NCBI GenBank assembly: GCA_033032865.1
Contig: JAWHQI010000613.1
Location: 372,001-436,000, forward strand
Length of the DNA: 64,000 bases
Direction: 5' to 3'
Source of the DNA: Dactylorhiza incarnata
Taxonomy: Eukaryota; Streptophyta; Magnoliopsida; Asparagales; Orchidaceae
A model generated the notes under the pieces. That model had not been told where the DNA came from. It searched no databases and saw only the letters and a list, made by a program, of their open reading frames with translations. Shown piece by piece: positions 13,860-24,000 of this stretch. The translations under genes were made by a program, and so were the position numbers. The first letter of the stretch is position 1. Every line of letters begins with the position of its first letter.

Positions 13860-14572
13860 TGTTGGGTCCGAGATCGCACCTCCGAGGGAAAACGGAGGCT
13901 GCAGGTCGCCGTGGCAAATGCCACTCCTGCGACGGGCTTTCCTTTGATTAGAAAGAAGTGGTTACAGCGGGTTACAAGTGCAGGAAAGGAGAGGCCGGCC
14001 GGTCAGACAGTCCGCAAGACGAGGAACTCGAGTCCGCAGCTCAAACAAGCGAGCTCCTAGATTCGAGTGTGCGCTCCTTGGGAACAGTGCCGCCCCCTAT
14101 TTATAGGCTTTGGGGCCTGCCCGAACGGGCAGGGATAAAATAACCGCCTGCCCGGGTACAGGAGAAACGGGCAGGCGGTGACGGGATACACAAAGAAGGA
14201 AAGAAAGAAGCCGCGCGGCTTGGCGGCTTGCCCCTCCGAATTGTCTGACAAAAGGCTAAAGATGATGCGGCCAAGGCGATGATGCTACCCGCTCGATCTT
14301 TGTCTTGAGACCGCAGCTTGTTCTTTGATTTTGGACCTGGGATTATCCCCATGGCATAAACCGCGCGACCTCCGGCTTTAGACCGCGACTTGTCCTGCTG
14401 GACTTGGGCCTGGACTATCTTTAGTGCTTGGCGGCGGTCTGAGTTATGCTAGACCGCCCGACCTGTGTTAGCTGGTGTCGATGGATCTCATTTAATCTGA
14501 GCCGGGCGACTTAGACCCGCAAACCGCTCGGTCTGCGAGTAATCCTCTTGGAAGCGGTTTCCCGGGTAAACT
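13860..14572 (-). repeat. 3' LTR of element A (713 bp)
   Basis: In plus-strand sense it begins TGTTGGGTCC and ends GGTAAACT, where the family consensus ends GGTAAACA, so the terminal base is mutated. It lacks 63 bp present in the family's other LTRs near 13908-13912, at a short GCCG microhomology; 713 bp against 776 bp in the partner LTR. The TATA box lies on the minus strand, fixing the element's orientation. Confidence 0.9.
14098..14105 (-). promoter_or_regulatory. TATA box of A's left LTR
   Basis: TATAAATA on the minus strand, followed downstream (leftward) by a G-rich run. It occupies the same LTR position in every copy in the window. Confidence 0.75.
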
Positions 14573-14657
14573 TAATCCCCGCATATTTTTAAATTTCCGT
14601 GAAGATTTCGAAAATATCAGTGCTAGCCGGAGACCGCGCCGTCTTCACCCCGTTGGT

Positions 14658-14664
14658 TATAAAT
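14658..14664 (+). promoter_or_regulatory. Putative TATA box of antisense gene X (element A)
   Basis: TATAAAT within GGTTATAAATG, about 100 bp upstream of the X start codon. The same string precedes X in B (39514-39520, minus), in C (42523-42529) and in the C-flanking fragment (55212-55218). Function is inferred from motif, position and conservation. Confidence 0.55.
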
Positions 14665-14762
14665 GTTCCAGAAGCTTCGATTCTGGCATAACTCCATTGT
14701 TACCACGAGTCACTACTCGCCTATTGCGGTTAGGGCTTTCAGGATTGAACAGCCCGAAAAAG

Positions 14763-16795
14763 ATGGTGAGCCTGATGGCTGAGCTCGAAATTCTTGAGAA
14801 GTCCGGAAAGAACCGCGAGAGAGACCGCTCGAAAGAGAAGAAGAAGAAAAAGTCGAAGCGGCCTGATAAGACTGTAACCATTGCTTCTACGAGTAAACCA
14901 ACCGATCTGCCTGCAGAGTTGACAATCGACTTGTCATCTAAACAGGAGGAGAACAAGCCGACCGAACTGCTTCCTGAGCAAACAGTCGTCCCGTCGACTA
15001 AAGATGAGGCGAGCTGTCTGAACCCGCCCCCAGCTGATCCCCCAAATTTCTCTGACAAAGGGAACAACCCGCCTTCTCCGCCGGGTAAGACAAACTTGGA
15101 GACTGCTTCCCAAAAAGGCGATGGGGATGAGTCTTTCAAGATGGAGGTCACCCCGTCCGGGGATTTTTATCTAAAAATTAGAGATGAAGGGGGAGAGGCA
15201 GTTGACTCCCCCAAGCCGACCGATCTGGAAGCTCCAGTTATTAACGTCGAGGACAGCCCGGACAAACCAACCGTCCTGAAGTCAAAAAAGAGAAAGAAGG
15301 AGGAGTCCGTTGCGGACAGACTTCTTAAGAAGATGAAGAAGCTGAAGGCCAAGAATAAGGAAGCATCTGGGAAACCGAAAGCGGACAGCCTGCAAGGCAA
15401 GTCGCGCGAGAATGAAGTTTCGGAAGGCTTGAGTACTCCTCCCCAGCCGAGCGACCAGGTTCCGATTGATGCTCATAGTATTTCCGTAAGCGACCTCCTT
15501 AAGGATTTTGATTCTTTTCAGAAGCAAGATGATCAGCTGAGAACTTCTTCTGAACTGCAGGCCGCTAACCCGCCAGGAGGGAAAGGATCCGCCCTGTCTG
15601 AGGATGCCACCAGCCTTAAGGAGGCCATTCTTCCGGAGGTCGCGACTGAAAGAACGACACCGGTACCTGAAGATACCGTGATGGCCGGTCTGCGGTTTAT
15701 GCAGGTGAAGGCGGAGCGAGTAAGAAATCAGCTTGCCAGGCCGCCCCCGCCGCAACCCAATCTTTTGCTGCAAGGTAAAAGGGGAGCGAATTACCACTCC
15801 GTTCGTTTTTTTTCATGCCGAGGCCTCGAAACAAGTCGCGCGCTTCGTTGTTGAACCCGTCGCCCAGCTTCTCTCCCTCCGCTGCTCAACTTTCTGCTGC
15901 TAAGCGGAGGCAAAGTGAGAGATCGTGGAGAGAACAACGCCGAAAGTTCGATACCGAGCTAATAAGGCGACCCGTCCGCCCGAATTCAATTCAAACTGCC
16001 GCGGCTTGTAAGTGAGGAAAATTCGATGAAAGCGATTTCCTTTTGAATACTCTTTGACTATTTTCTCTTATTGCAGATGACCGTGACTCTATCCCGAAGC
16101 CGGGCGAACTGGTGAGCTATCTTCCCCCTCTTGATCCACCCTTGCTGAGCTCTTCTCGGCCGGATACTCGGATGGAGGACGAGATGTCCCAGCTTCAAAA
16201 GAATCTGGAAACCCTTGCTAAGCAGCTGAGGGCTGTGGAGGAGAGAGAGAAGGTCGCCCAAGATGAGAAAGCTGCTCTTCGGGTTGAATTGGAAACCGAA
16301 CGGAGGGAAAGCCGAGCAGCGCTGGAGGCCGAGCGGAGAGAGCGTCGAGAGAAAGAAAAGGCGCAGCAAGACCAAGTGGCTGCGCTGACCGTCCGGATTG
16401 ATCGTGGAAAGAAGGAAGTCCGCAAGCTCGAAGAGGACTGTGCCTATTATAGGGACAGATACCTTCATTTGGCCAAGGAAACCGGCGGAAGTTGGCGCCC
16501 TATTAACGTAGTTGACGAAGGCCGGCGAGGGTCAAGCCGCCCGGACGCAGGGACGAGCTCGTCTCTTCCTGTAGCCGGGACGACCCGCCTAGTTGTTAGT
16601 GTTCATGAGTCCGCAGCGACCTTGCCTACTCGCATGATCCCCGTGACGCGAGTAGAGAGAGATGTCGCGCGGATTCATAGCATGATCAACCGCCTTAATC
16701 ATAATATGAACCAAATGCAGGGAACTATACTTCAAATCAGCGATCATGTCGCGCGGCTTCACAGGGAGGATGAACCGAGCGATACCCGTCCGTAA
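14763..16795 (+). pseudogene. Antisense gene X of element A, basic/coiled-coil protein, frameshifted
   Basis: The gene runs opposite to gag-pol, between the non-coding spacer and the 3' LTR. Exon 1 (14763-16007) encodes a Lys-rich N-terminus with a KEKKKKK run, acidic and Pro-rich stretches, and a second basic segment (KSKKRKK, then LLKKMKKLKAKNK). An intron with GTAAGT and TTGCAG ends (16008-16076, 69 bp) joins in frame to exon 2 (16077-16795), which has a long Glu/Arg/Lys-rich coiled coil and a C-terminal segment with VERDVARIHSMINRLNHN. Two extra T in a T-run near 15806-15813 (8 T against 6 in B and C) shift the frame in exon 1; exon 1 length modulo 3 agrees with a +2 change. I recognise no family for X. 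The basic stretches suggest nuclear localisation, by inference. Confidence 0.75.
16008..16076 (+). other. Intron of antisense gene X (element A)
   Basis: Begins GTAAGTGAGG and ends TTATTGCAG, 69 bp, with a pyrimidine-rich 3' part. Splicing is phase 1 and gives ..AAY/DRDSIP... The same intron occurs in C (43873-43941, 69 bp) and B (38117-38184, 68 bp). Without removal, exon 1 ends at an in-frame TGA just inside the intron. Confidence 0.75.
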
Positions 16796-17111
16796 CGAGT
16801 GGCTCTGAGATATGAACTTTGTAATAATATTTCTATTCGGTCCCTTGGACAATTTGCTTGAATCTGACTCTATAATATTCGATCTGCCATTCAGGCCGTG
16901 CAGCTTAAATATTTGAATTTACTTTTTTGCCTTATTGTGTTGATTGATGCCTGAGTTATTTTACATAAACCGATCTGCTTGTTTTCGTGATTCTTTAATT
17001 CGCTTGTTTCAATTACACGGTCTTTGTGGTTGAGTTTTGTGATGATGTACCCGTACGGGTTGACCGGTCTAGCCGTGATTTGACCATTGCTAAATGCAGA
17101 TCATCCGCTCT
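16796..17111. other. Spacer between antisense genes X and Y (element A)
   Basis: About 300 bp of AT-rich sequence with no open frame of note. It probably holds the X 3' end and the Y upstream promoter. Equivalent spacers exist in B (37115-37373) and C (44677-44980). Confidence 0.5.
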
Positions 17112-17119
17112 TATAAGTA
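17112..17119 (+). promoter_or_regulatory. Putative TATA box of antisense gene Y (element A)
   Basis: TATAAGTA in CTTATAAGTAGCG, about 40 bp before the original start codon position. It is conserved in B (37107-37114, minus) and C (44981-44988). The implied 5' leader is very short. Confidence 0.5.
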
Positions 17120-17155
17120 GCGCCCTTCCGGAATTCCTCTTACCAAAATTTCAAG

Positions 17156-18965
17156 ATAGGAGTAAAGCGCCAGTCGAAGTGACCTGCGAAGACCTCTGCT
17201 ACCCGCTCCGAAGCCGCTGTGGCCTTTCACTCTGCAGACCTCGAGGAGTGCCATTTGACAAAAGCCGAGCTGGACGAATTCGTCGAGAAGCACATGACTG
17301 ACAGTCCGCTGCTCGCGCGGCTTCCGCTCCGTGATGAGCGGATGAATTCGTCTGGCCCAAACCATATCGCGATCCCAATCGACCATTTCGATTGCGGATT
17401 CAAATTCCCGATTTCGATTGAGCTCGCCATGGTCTTTGACCACTATGGAGTTGTTCCCGGCCAGATTTCTCCCAACTCGATGGCCGGGATATGTAGCTTC
17501 ATCTCCTACCTGCGATCTGAGAGAGTCCGCTTCTCTATGGACCTCTTCAGGAAGATATTCTCTGTGCGAGCCATCCCGGACTCTGAATCGGATGTCTTCA
17601 AGGGCCACCTCTACTTTGGCTGCCGCGGGTTGAAGATGGTCAATCTGGCGAACAAGGTTACGGCCTGGCCGGAGAGATACTTGATCTTCGAAGGCCGACT
17701 TGGTCTGTTGAACCCGAATCCACAAGTGCGGCCTGAGGAGGCCTTTCAACCGGTCCCAATAAGCGAAGTGGAGAAGGGAATCTGCAAGCTTCTCAAGGAT
17801 GAGCGGCTTAACATAAGCTACTATATCCCTCTACTTGCCGAGCTAGAAAACGTTCGGCTTGAAGATAGTAAGCCTCCCTTTGCTCCCGACTTTAATGTTA
17901 ACCGCTCGGTCTCTTGTGCTGACTCTTCTCCTTTTGTTGCCCAAGCCGTTGTTCATGCTAACAAGCCGATCAGTCCGGTCGGTTTAGTCTTGACCCAGAT
18001 GGAGAAGAGGAAGAGGCAAGCCAGGAACAAGCCGCTGCCGTCTGATGGGGAGGATTCTGGTTCCTCGGGCGACTTCGCCGCCCTTCGTTCCTTCAGCAAG
18101 GTGAAGGATCTAAGAGGCCACCCGGTCTTGGCCTGGCACCTGGACAGCGACAGTGTCCAGATCTCTACTGCGCTTCCCCACTGGGCGAATGAGAAGTCGG
18201 GCCGACATGCTGAGGCCGCTAGCATCGCTATGTTCGGCCGACGGAACTTCAGGAGGCTGAGGAAAATTCCTGAGGAAGAGCTCGCCAGAGAGGCCGCGCG
18301 GGTTGGCGCCGAGAGCTTTATCACCAACGCTTTCATGGGAATGACCTTAAAGAGGTTGATTAAAGAAAACGTTCTCCAAGCGAAGGAAATTGCCGAACTG
18401 AAGAAAGAAAATGCGCGGCTAAAGGAAGCTGAGTCGGTAAGTCATCACCTGGCCAGCATCAACACCAATGTTCTCAGACCGCACGGTCTTACCCTACTCT
18501 TTTCTTTCGCAGGCTAAGTATGATGAGACCGACCCGGTCTATCAGCAGGAACTCTTCCCTCATGTCGCCGAGGGAATTGATAATGCTTTTAACCGCTTGC
18601 GGGAGCTCAACGGGTTCGCGCCCGGTTTCGAGCATTTCACCTTCTCGGACGCCTATCCGAACTTGCAAAAGAAGTTAGAAAAAATCAGGCGGAAAGCCAA
18701 AGGAAAGAATAAAGCCGACGGATCCAGTTCGGAGGAGAGCAATGATGGAGATGACGAGGTCGAAGAACCCGGAGCGGCTAAGAGTGGTGAGAGTGGCTCG
18801 GAGTCCGAATCCAGCGATTCTGAAGAAGATGCTGGCCGCAAGTCGGGCGAATTGAGCATCTCATCCTCGTCGGGTAGCGAGGGTTATTCTCCTGACGTTT
18901 TGATTGATGACAGCGAACATTCAAGTGCTCCTGCGTCTAAGAAACTCAAGTCGCACAATCAGTAG
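17156..18965 (+). pseudogene. Antisense gene Y of element A: PF04195-like protein, start codon lost
   Basis: Homolog of the intact Y of element B. Exon 1 (to 18436) carries a region with IDHFDCGFKFP, GVVPGQISPNSMAGIC and RVRFSMDLFRKIF. These resemble the 'putative gypsy type transposon' domain (PF04195), found in plant proteins and in antisense frames of Tat-type elements. A coiled-coil tract rich in KKEN and LKE follows. A 76-bp intron (18437-18512, GTAAGTCATC to TTTCGCAG) joins in frame to exon 2 (18513-18965), which has a basic stretch and an acidic Ser/Glu tail. The ancestral ATG at 17156 is ATA and an Arg codon at 17180-17182 is TGA (C has CGA), both transitions. From 17219 the frame is open to the end. 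Expression of a truncated protein is possible but unproven. Confidence 0.75.
18437..18512 (+). other. Intron of antisense gene Y (element A)
   Basis: 76 bp with GT-AG ends and a pyrimidine-rich acceptor. It is identical in length in B (35713-35788) and C (46307-46382). The join gives ..AES/AKYDET..; reading through it would put a stop before exon 2. Confidence 0.75.
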
Positions 18966-20089
18966 CTGTATTTTTCTTTTTATTTTTATTTTTGAATAGC
19001 CGTCGGCTTGATGTTGTTAGCCGGACGGCTTAAAACATAATGTAAACAATGTTTTGATAATGAAATGAAAAGCTTTTACCTGTCTATCCGTCTACCTTCT
19101 GCGACTTACTTGCGATTGTTTGCGATCTCTTTCTTTGTTGAATCTAACCAAGTCGTGCGACTTAATGTCAACTTATCCGGTTAGGATAACGATCTTCATA
19201 AGATTCCGGTAAAGTATCTAAAAACCCACTCGCATAGCTTGCTTCTTTTAATCCGAATCGAATTTGTCCGATTTATTCTGAGAAAGCGTTAACTTATTAC
19301 CAATGTATTACGACATCCCGGAGACCGAACACAATTGAGCCGCGCGGTTACTACTAGACCTGGCATACTTGCTTTCCAGGATAAAGGACAAGTCATGAGA
19401 ACAATTATCAGACCGAGCGGTCAGTGTTTTAACTCAGGCAACTTGCAGCTAACATCGCTGTAAATCCCACTTCCGTGAATGCAATCAGATAACCGATCCG
19501 GAATTTGAAATAATCAAGCCGTGCGACCGTAAACAGAATATCCAGTCCCAAGAAGATCAATTGATAGACCGTGCGATTAACATTTAATCCGATCAATTTA
19601 TATGACTGTCATATATAACATTGGCTGACAAGCCGTTCGAGCTGTATATAGAATTCGTGTGATTAGCAGGTTTAATACTTGCAATGAGAATCATAACCTG
19701 ACAAGCCGTACGAGCTGTATATAGAATTCGTGCGTTTAGCAGGTTTAATACTTGCAACGAGAATCATAACCGCCTGATTGAAAAGATCCTGTGATTATCC
19801 GATTGGATTGAATGGAAACCCATAAGGATGATATTCATAATCTGGATAATAAGGTCGGCCGGTCATGATTATGCTTGCTTCCCTGATATTTACCTTATAC
19901 CTTAATGATACCCTGTTCGCTTCAAACCGTCCGGTCTAAAAACCGAACCGGATGACGTCTTTGGAACCTGCTGATTTTAGATCGCCTGGTTTAATAACCA
20001 GACCGCCTGAAAGCTCTAGTACCTGCTCATTTCAAACCGCCCGGTCTAAAAACCGAACCGTATGACATCTTTGGAACCTGCTGATTTTA

Positions 20090-20243
20090 GACCGCCTAGT
20101 TTAATAACCAGACCGCCAGGTTTAATAACCAGACCTCCAGGTTTAATAACCAGACCGCCAGGTTTAATAACCAGACCGCCAGGTTTAATAATCAGACCGC
20201 CAGGTTTAATAATCAGACCGCCAGGTTTAATAATCAGACCGTC
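20090..20243. repeat. 21-bp tandem repeat, about 7 copies (element A)
   Basis: The unit contains GACCGCCAGG followed by TTTAATAAYCA. Starts are visible at about 20090, 20111, 20132, 20153, 20174, 20195 and 20216. Copy number differs between elements: about 3.5 in C (47685-47760) and 2-3 in B (34226-34290, opposite strand). Such repeats after integrase are known from Tat/Ogre-type elements. Confidence 0.85.
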
Positions 20244-20406
20244 TAAAAGCCCTGGTACCTGCTTGTTTCAAACCGCCCGGTTTGAGTATTAAGTCGTCTG
20301 GTTTATGCTGCACATAAAAATCCTGCTTTTTCCTCCAAATGGTCTATAATGACCATATGGGACGAGATAATCCCTGGTAATGCAATAAAGATGATTACAG
20401 ACTCAG

Positions 20407-20709
20407 ATGACCAAGTGGGCAGGTGGGCCTAGGCGGCGAACATTGCTTTCCTCAAGTGGTCATAAGGGTTGTAAGCGACTCGACTGCTCTCTTGCCTAGG
20501 GCTACAAGCCGAGTTGATCAATTGGGCAGGTGGGCCTAGGCGGCGAACATTGCTTTCCTCAGAGAGATCAACTCAGTTGTGGGTCCCGCTTAGGCATCCC
20601 TCGAGAGTACCTTGGAGTATTCGATAGTCACAGACTAAGATGATCAGTTGAGCAGGTGTGGTTATGCCGCGGGGGCTGTACCGACATTGCTTTCCTCAGA
20701 AGGATCATC
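20407..20709. repeat. Stem-loop module array of element A (three modules)
   Basis: Module 1 has arms ATGACCA (20407-20413) and TGGTCAT (20457-20463). Module 2 has GAGTTGATC (20511-20519) and GATCAACTC (20566-20574). Module 3 has GATGATC (20639-20645) and GATCATC (20703-20709). Loops share GGGCAGGTG near one arm and ACATTGCTTTCCTCA near the other. The arms differ between modules yet remain perfectly complementary. The arrays at 33663-34072 (B) and 47907-48306 (C) are counterparts. Confidence 0.8.
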
Positions 20710-21065
20710 AAAGCTGTAATTATATCCCCCTCGGGGCATGATAGAGCCAACATTCACCTAGACCTCCCTTGATGCTGGGGTGTGTCGGATATCAACCGGG
20801 ATCCGAGGTTCTGAAGACCACCGCACGGGAATTGGCAAGCTACCACTACACGTGTGCGAAAACTCCCCGCTACACATGATCTTCATGGTTTTACGCTAAT
20901 GACTACAATCCGAGGGGGTTCGAGCAGAACTTGGCGATGTCTCCGTGGTTCAGTGAGTTTGATATATGAGAAAATGCAGAAAGGAAACATCAGACATGGA
21001 GAAGTGTCAGTATGGAGCTTCTTATTAAAATATCTCAAAATCTGCAGGAAAGTAAAGAAGACATT

Positions 21066-24000
21066 TTAAGGATAGAACCGTTTGAGATCGTCGCCACTCC
21101 AGGTGCGCGGGATGTCTTCCCCTTCACTTGTTTGGAGGCAATAAGCCCCACTTTGTAGTGCCTCCTTAACGATGAAAGGTCCAGCCGAATTAGGATTTAG
21201 CTTCCCGACATTACCTGTTCGGGCTGCTGCATCAACCTTTTTTAATACGACGTCGCCGACAGCAAAATGCTTTACCCTAAAATTTTTGTCAAAGAACTTT
21301 GTCATCCTCCTTTTAACTTCTTCTTGCCTTATTGTTGCCTCATCCTGAAGTTCTTCGATTAGATCCAAACTATACTTGACGGCCTCGTCATTGTATTCTA
21401 CCCACGCTTCTCCTCCTTCTTTTCCGTACACAACTCTTGGAGTGACCACCTCAAACTCCACAGGAACAACAGCCTCCGAGCCATGAGACAGTTTGAATGG
21501 TGTCTCCCCTGTAGCTGAAGATGGAGTAGTACGAAGAGTCCAAAGGATGGAGGGAAGTTGATCTGCCCAGTTTCCTTTCTGATTCCAAACTCTTTTCATC
21601 AGGAGCTGCTGTATTCGCCTGTTGGCTGCTTCTACCTGACCATTGGTCCTTGGATGATGTACTGAGGAAAACCGCAGGTCAATTCCAACCTGATCGCAAA
21701 ATTTTATCATCTCGGGATTATTGAATTGTGGACCATTATCAGTGATAATTGCCAGCGGAATTCCGTGTCGGCAGACTATTTCTCCCCAGATGAAGTTTCT
21801 GATGATTTGGGTAGTAGTTCTTGCCAGTGCCTTAGCCTCGATCCACTTACTGAAGTAGTCAATCATTACTATGATAAAGCGGCGCTGACCGCTAGCCATT
21901 GGAAAGGGTCCGATGAGATCCATCCCCCAAACTGCGAAGGGCCAGGGTGCAGTTATTGACCTAAGCGACTGAGTCGGAAGATGCTGAAGAGGAGCGAACT
22001 TTTGGCACTGCACACACCGCTTGGCAAATGCTTCAACATCCTTTCTCATAGTCGGCCAAAAATATCCTTGCCGCAGGATCCTTTTTTCTAAGGTTTTTGC
22101 CCCTGAATGGCTACCACATTCCCCAGAATGAACTTCCTGAAGTACGATAGGGATCTCTTCTTCTGAAACACATCGTGCTGAGGGGGAAATCAAAGTTTTT
22201 TCGTAGAGAACTACTGCTATTAGATAATAATATGCCGCCTTCCTTTTGAATCTTCTCCGATCTTTGATGGAATGGTGGAACTCCCCCTTTGATAGGAATA
22301 ACTCGTAAGGATCCTTCCATGAGGGATTATGATCAATTTGCATGAGTTCTGCCTCATCTATTGCCGGATGAAAGAGTTCAAAGGTAACTCCCCCTGATGG
22401 AAGATCGAACTTCGACAATTCATCTGCCTCCTCATTTTGCGTTCTCGGGATGTGCTCGATAATAAATGACTTGAATCTTCCGATTTCCTTTTTGGCTAAT
22501 AGCAGATATTTTCGCAGAATTGGCTCCCTTGTCTCCTAATTTCCCAAGACCTGGGAGGCCATCACTAGTGAATCGGTTCTAACATGTACATATTCTATGC
22601 CCAACTCCTTCGCAAGCCATAGCCCAGCCAGAAGTGCTTGGTATTCTGCCTGGTTATTTGTAACTGGAAAGAAGAACTTGATAGCTTGCTCCAGCCTGAT
22701 GCCATTTGGGCTGATCAACACTACTCCGGCTCCCACGGAGTTTCTGCCAGAAGCCCCATCCACATAAATGATCCAAGCCAGAGGAGATCGTACCACCTGT
22801 TCTGGACTAAGCTCTGTTGTATCTACCAGGAAGTCTGCCAAGATTTGCGCTTTGATTGTTGTTCGGGGGATGTATGATATCTCAAATTCACTTAGTTCAA
22901 TAGCCCATTTTGCCAACCTCCCTGAATGATCTGGCTTTTCAAGAATATTTTTTAAAGGGTGATCTGTAATAACTTGGACGGAATGAGCCTGAAAATAAGG
23001 GCGAAGCCTTCGCGCAAACATAACCAAAGCCAAGGCCAGTTTCTCCAGGATCAAATATCTGGTTTCTGCATCCTTAAGGATGTGGCTGACATAGTATATT
23101 GGAAACTGCCTCCTCTTTTCTTCCCTAACGAGGACGGAACTCACCGCTTCTGGTCCGACTCCCAGATATAAGAACAGCTTTTCTCCCTCACGGGGACTTT
23201 GGAGTAGTGGAGTTGAAGTTAACTGTCCCTTCAGCTGCTCGAAAGCCTTGTTACACTCCTCGCTCCATTCGAACTTTGATCCCCCTCGCAATGTTTTAAA
23301 GAATGGGGCACTTTTATCTCCGGATTTGGAGATAAACCTGCTCAATCCTGCCAATCTCCCCCCGAGTTGTTGAACTTCTTTAGTATTTCGAGGAGGGGTC
23401 ATATCAAGGATGGCCTTCACCTTATCTGGATTTGGTGCAAGGCCATCAGGAGTTAAGAGATGCCCAAGAAATTTCCCTTTGCTTGCCCCGAACACACATT
23501 TCAATGGGTTTAATTTTAACTTGAACCTCCGTAGAATAGCGAACGTCTCTACGAGGTCTTTCAAATGCAATGAGAATGTTTTACTTTTGAGAAGAAGATC
23601 ATCAACGTAAACTTCGAGATTCCTGCCCTTTTGATGTTTAAAGACGGTATCCATCATTCTTTGGTATGTTGCACCTGCGTTTTTAAGACCGAAGGGCATT
23701 ACGAGATAGCAGTAACACCCATCGTTTGTGATAAATGAGGTATGCGGGATGTCAGGTTTGTGCATTTTAATTTGATGGTACCCGGAGAAGGCATCGAGGA
23801 AACTCATAAAACCATACCCAACCGCGGAATCAACTAAGACATCTATCCGAGGCAAAGGGTAACAATCTTTAGGGCACGCTTTATTAAGTTTGGTGAAGTC
23901 CACACACATGCGCCACTTCCCACAAGATTTCTTAACCATTACAACATTCGACATCCACGTGGGATATTGAATCTCAGAAATGAAACCCGCTTTTAGGAGT

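Larger units (their letters stand above)
18966..21065. other. Non-coding spacer between convergent gag-pol and Y (element A)
   Basis: About 2.1 kb with no credible gene. It contains repeated blocks around 19615-19760 (two near-copies with GAGCTGTATATAGAATTCGTG), a 21-bp tandem repeat, and three stem-loop modules. The spacer separates the stop codons of two converging transcription units, so it probably holds both 3' ends. Confidence 0.6.

Noticed and set aside
14657..15797. Long frames on the strand opposite to gene X (also in B and C)
   Set aside because: Shadow frames of the GC- and codon-biased X gene. They lack conservation of their own and are interrupted differently in each copy.
20407..20709. 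CRISPR-like array (repeats with spacers)
   Set aside because: Plant retrotransposon context. The repeated parts are loops of stem-loops, spacing is irregular, and there are no cas genes.
20854..21069. Small plus-strand frame at 20854-21069 and its counterpart at 48451-48666
   Set aside because: Lies in the region just after the integrase stop, which is conserved as DNA between elements. The frame is not kept in B, where the same region has different frames.
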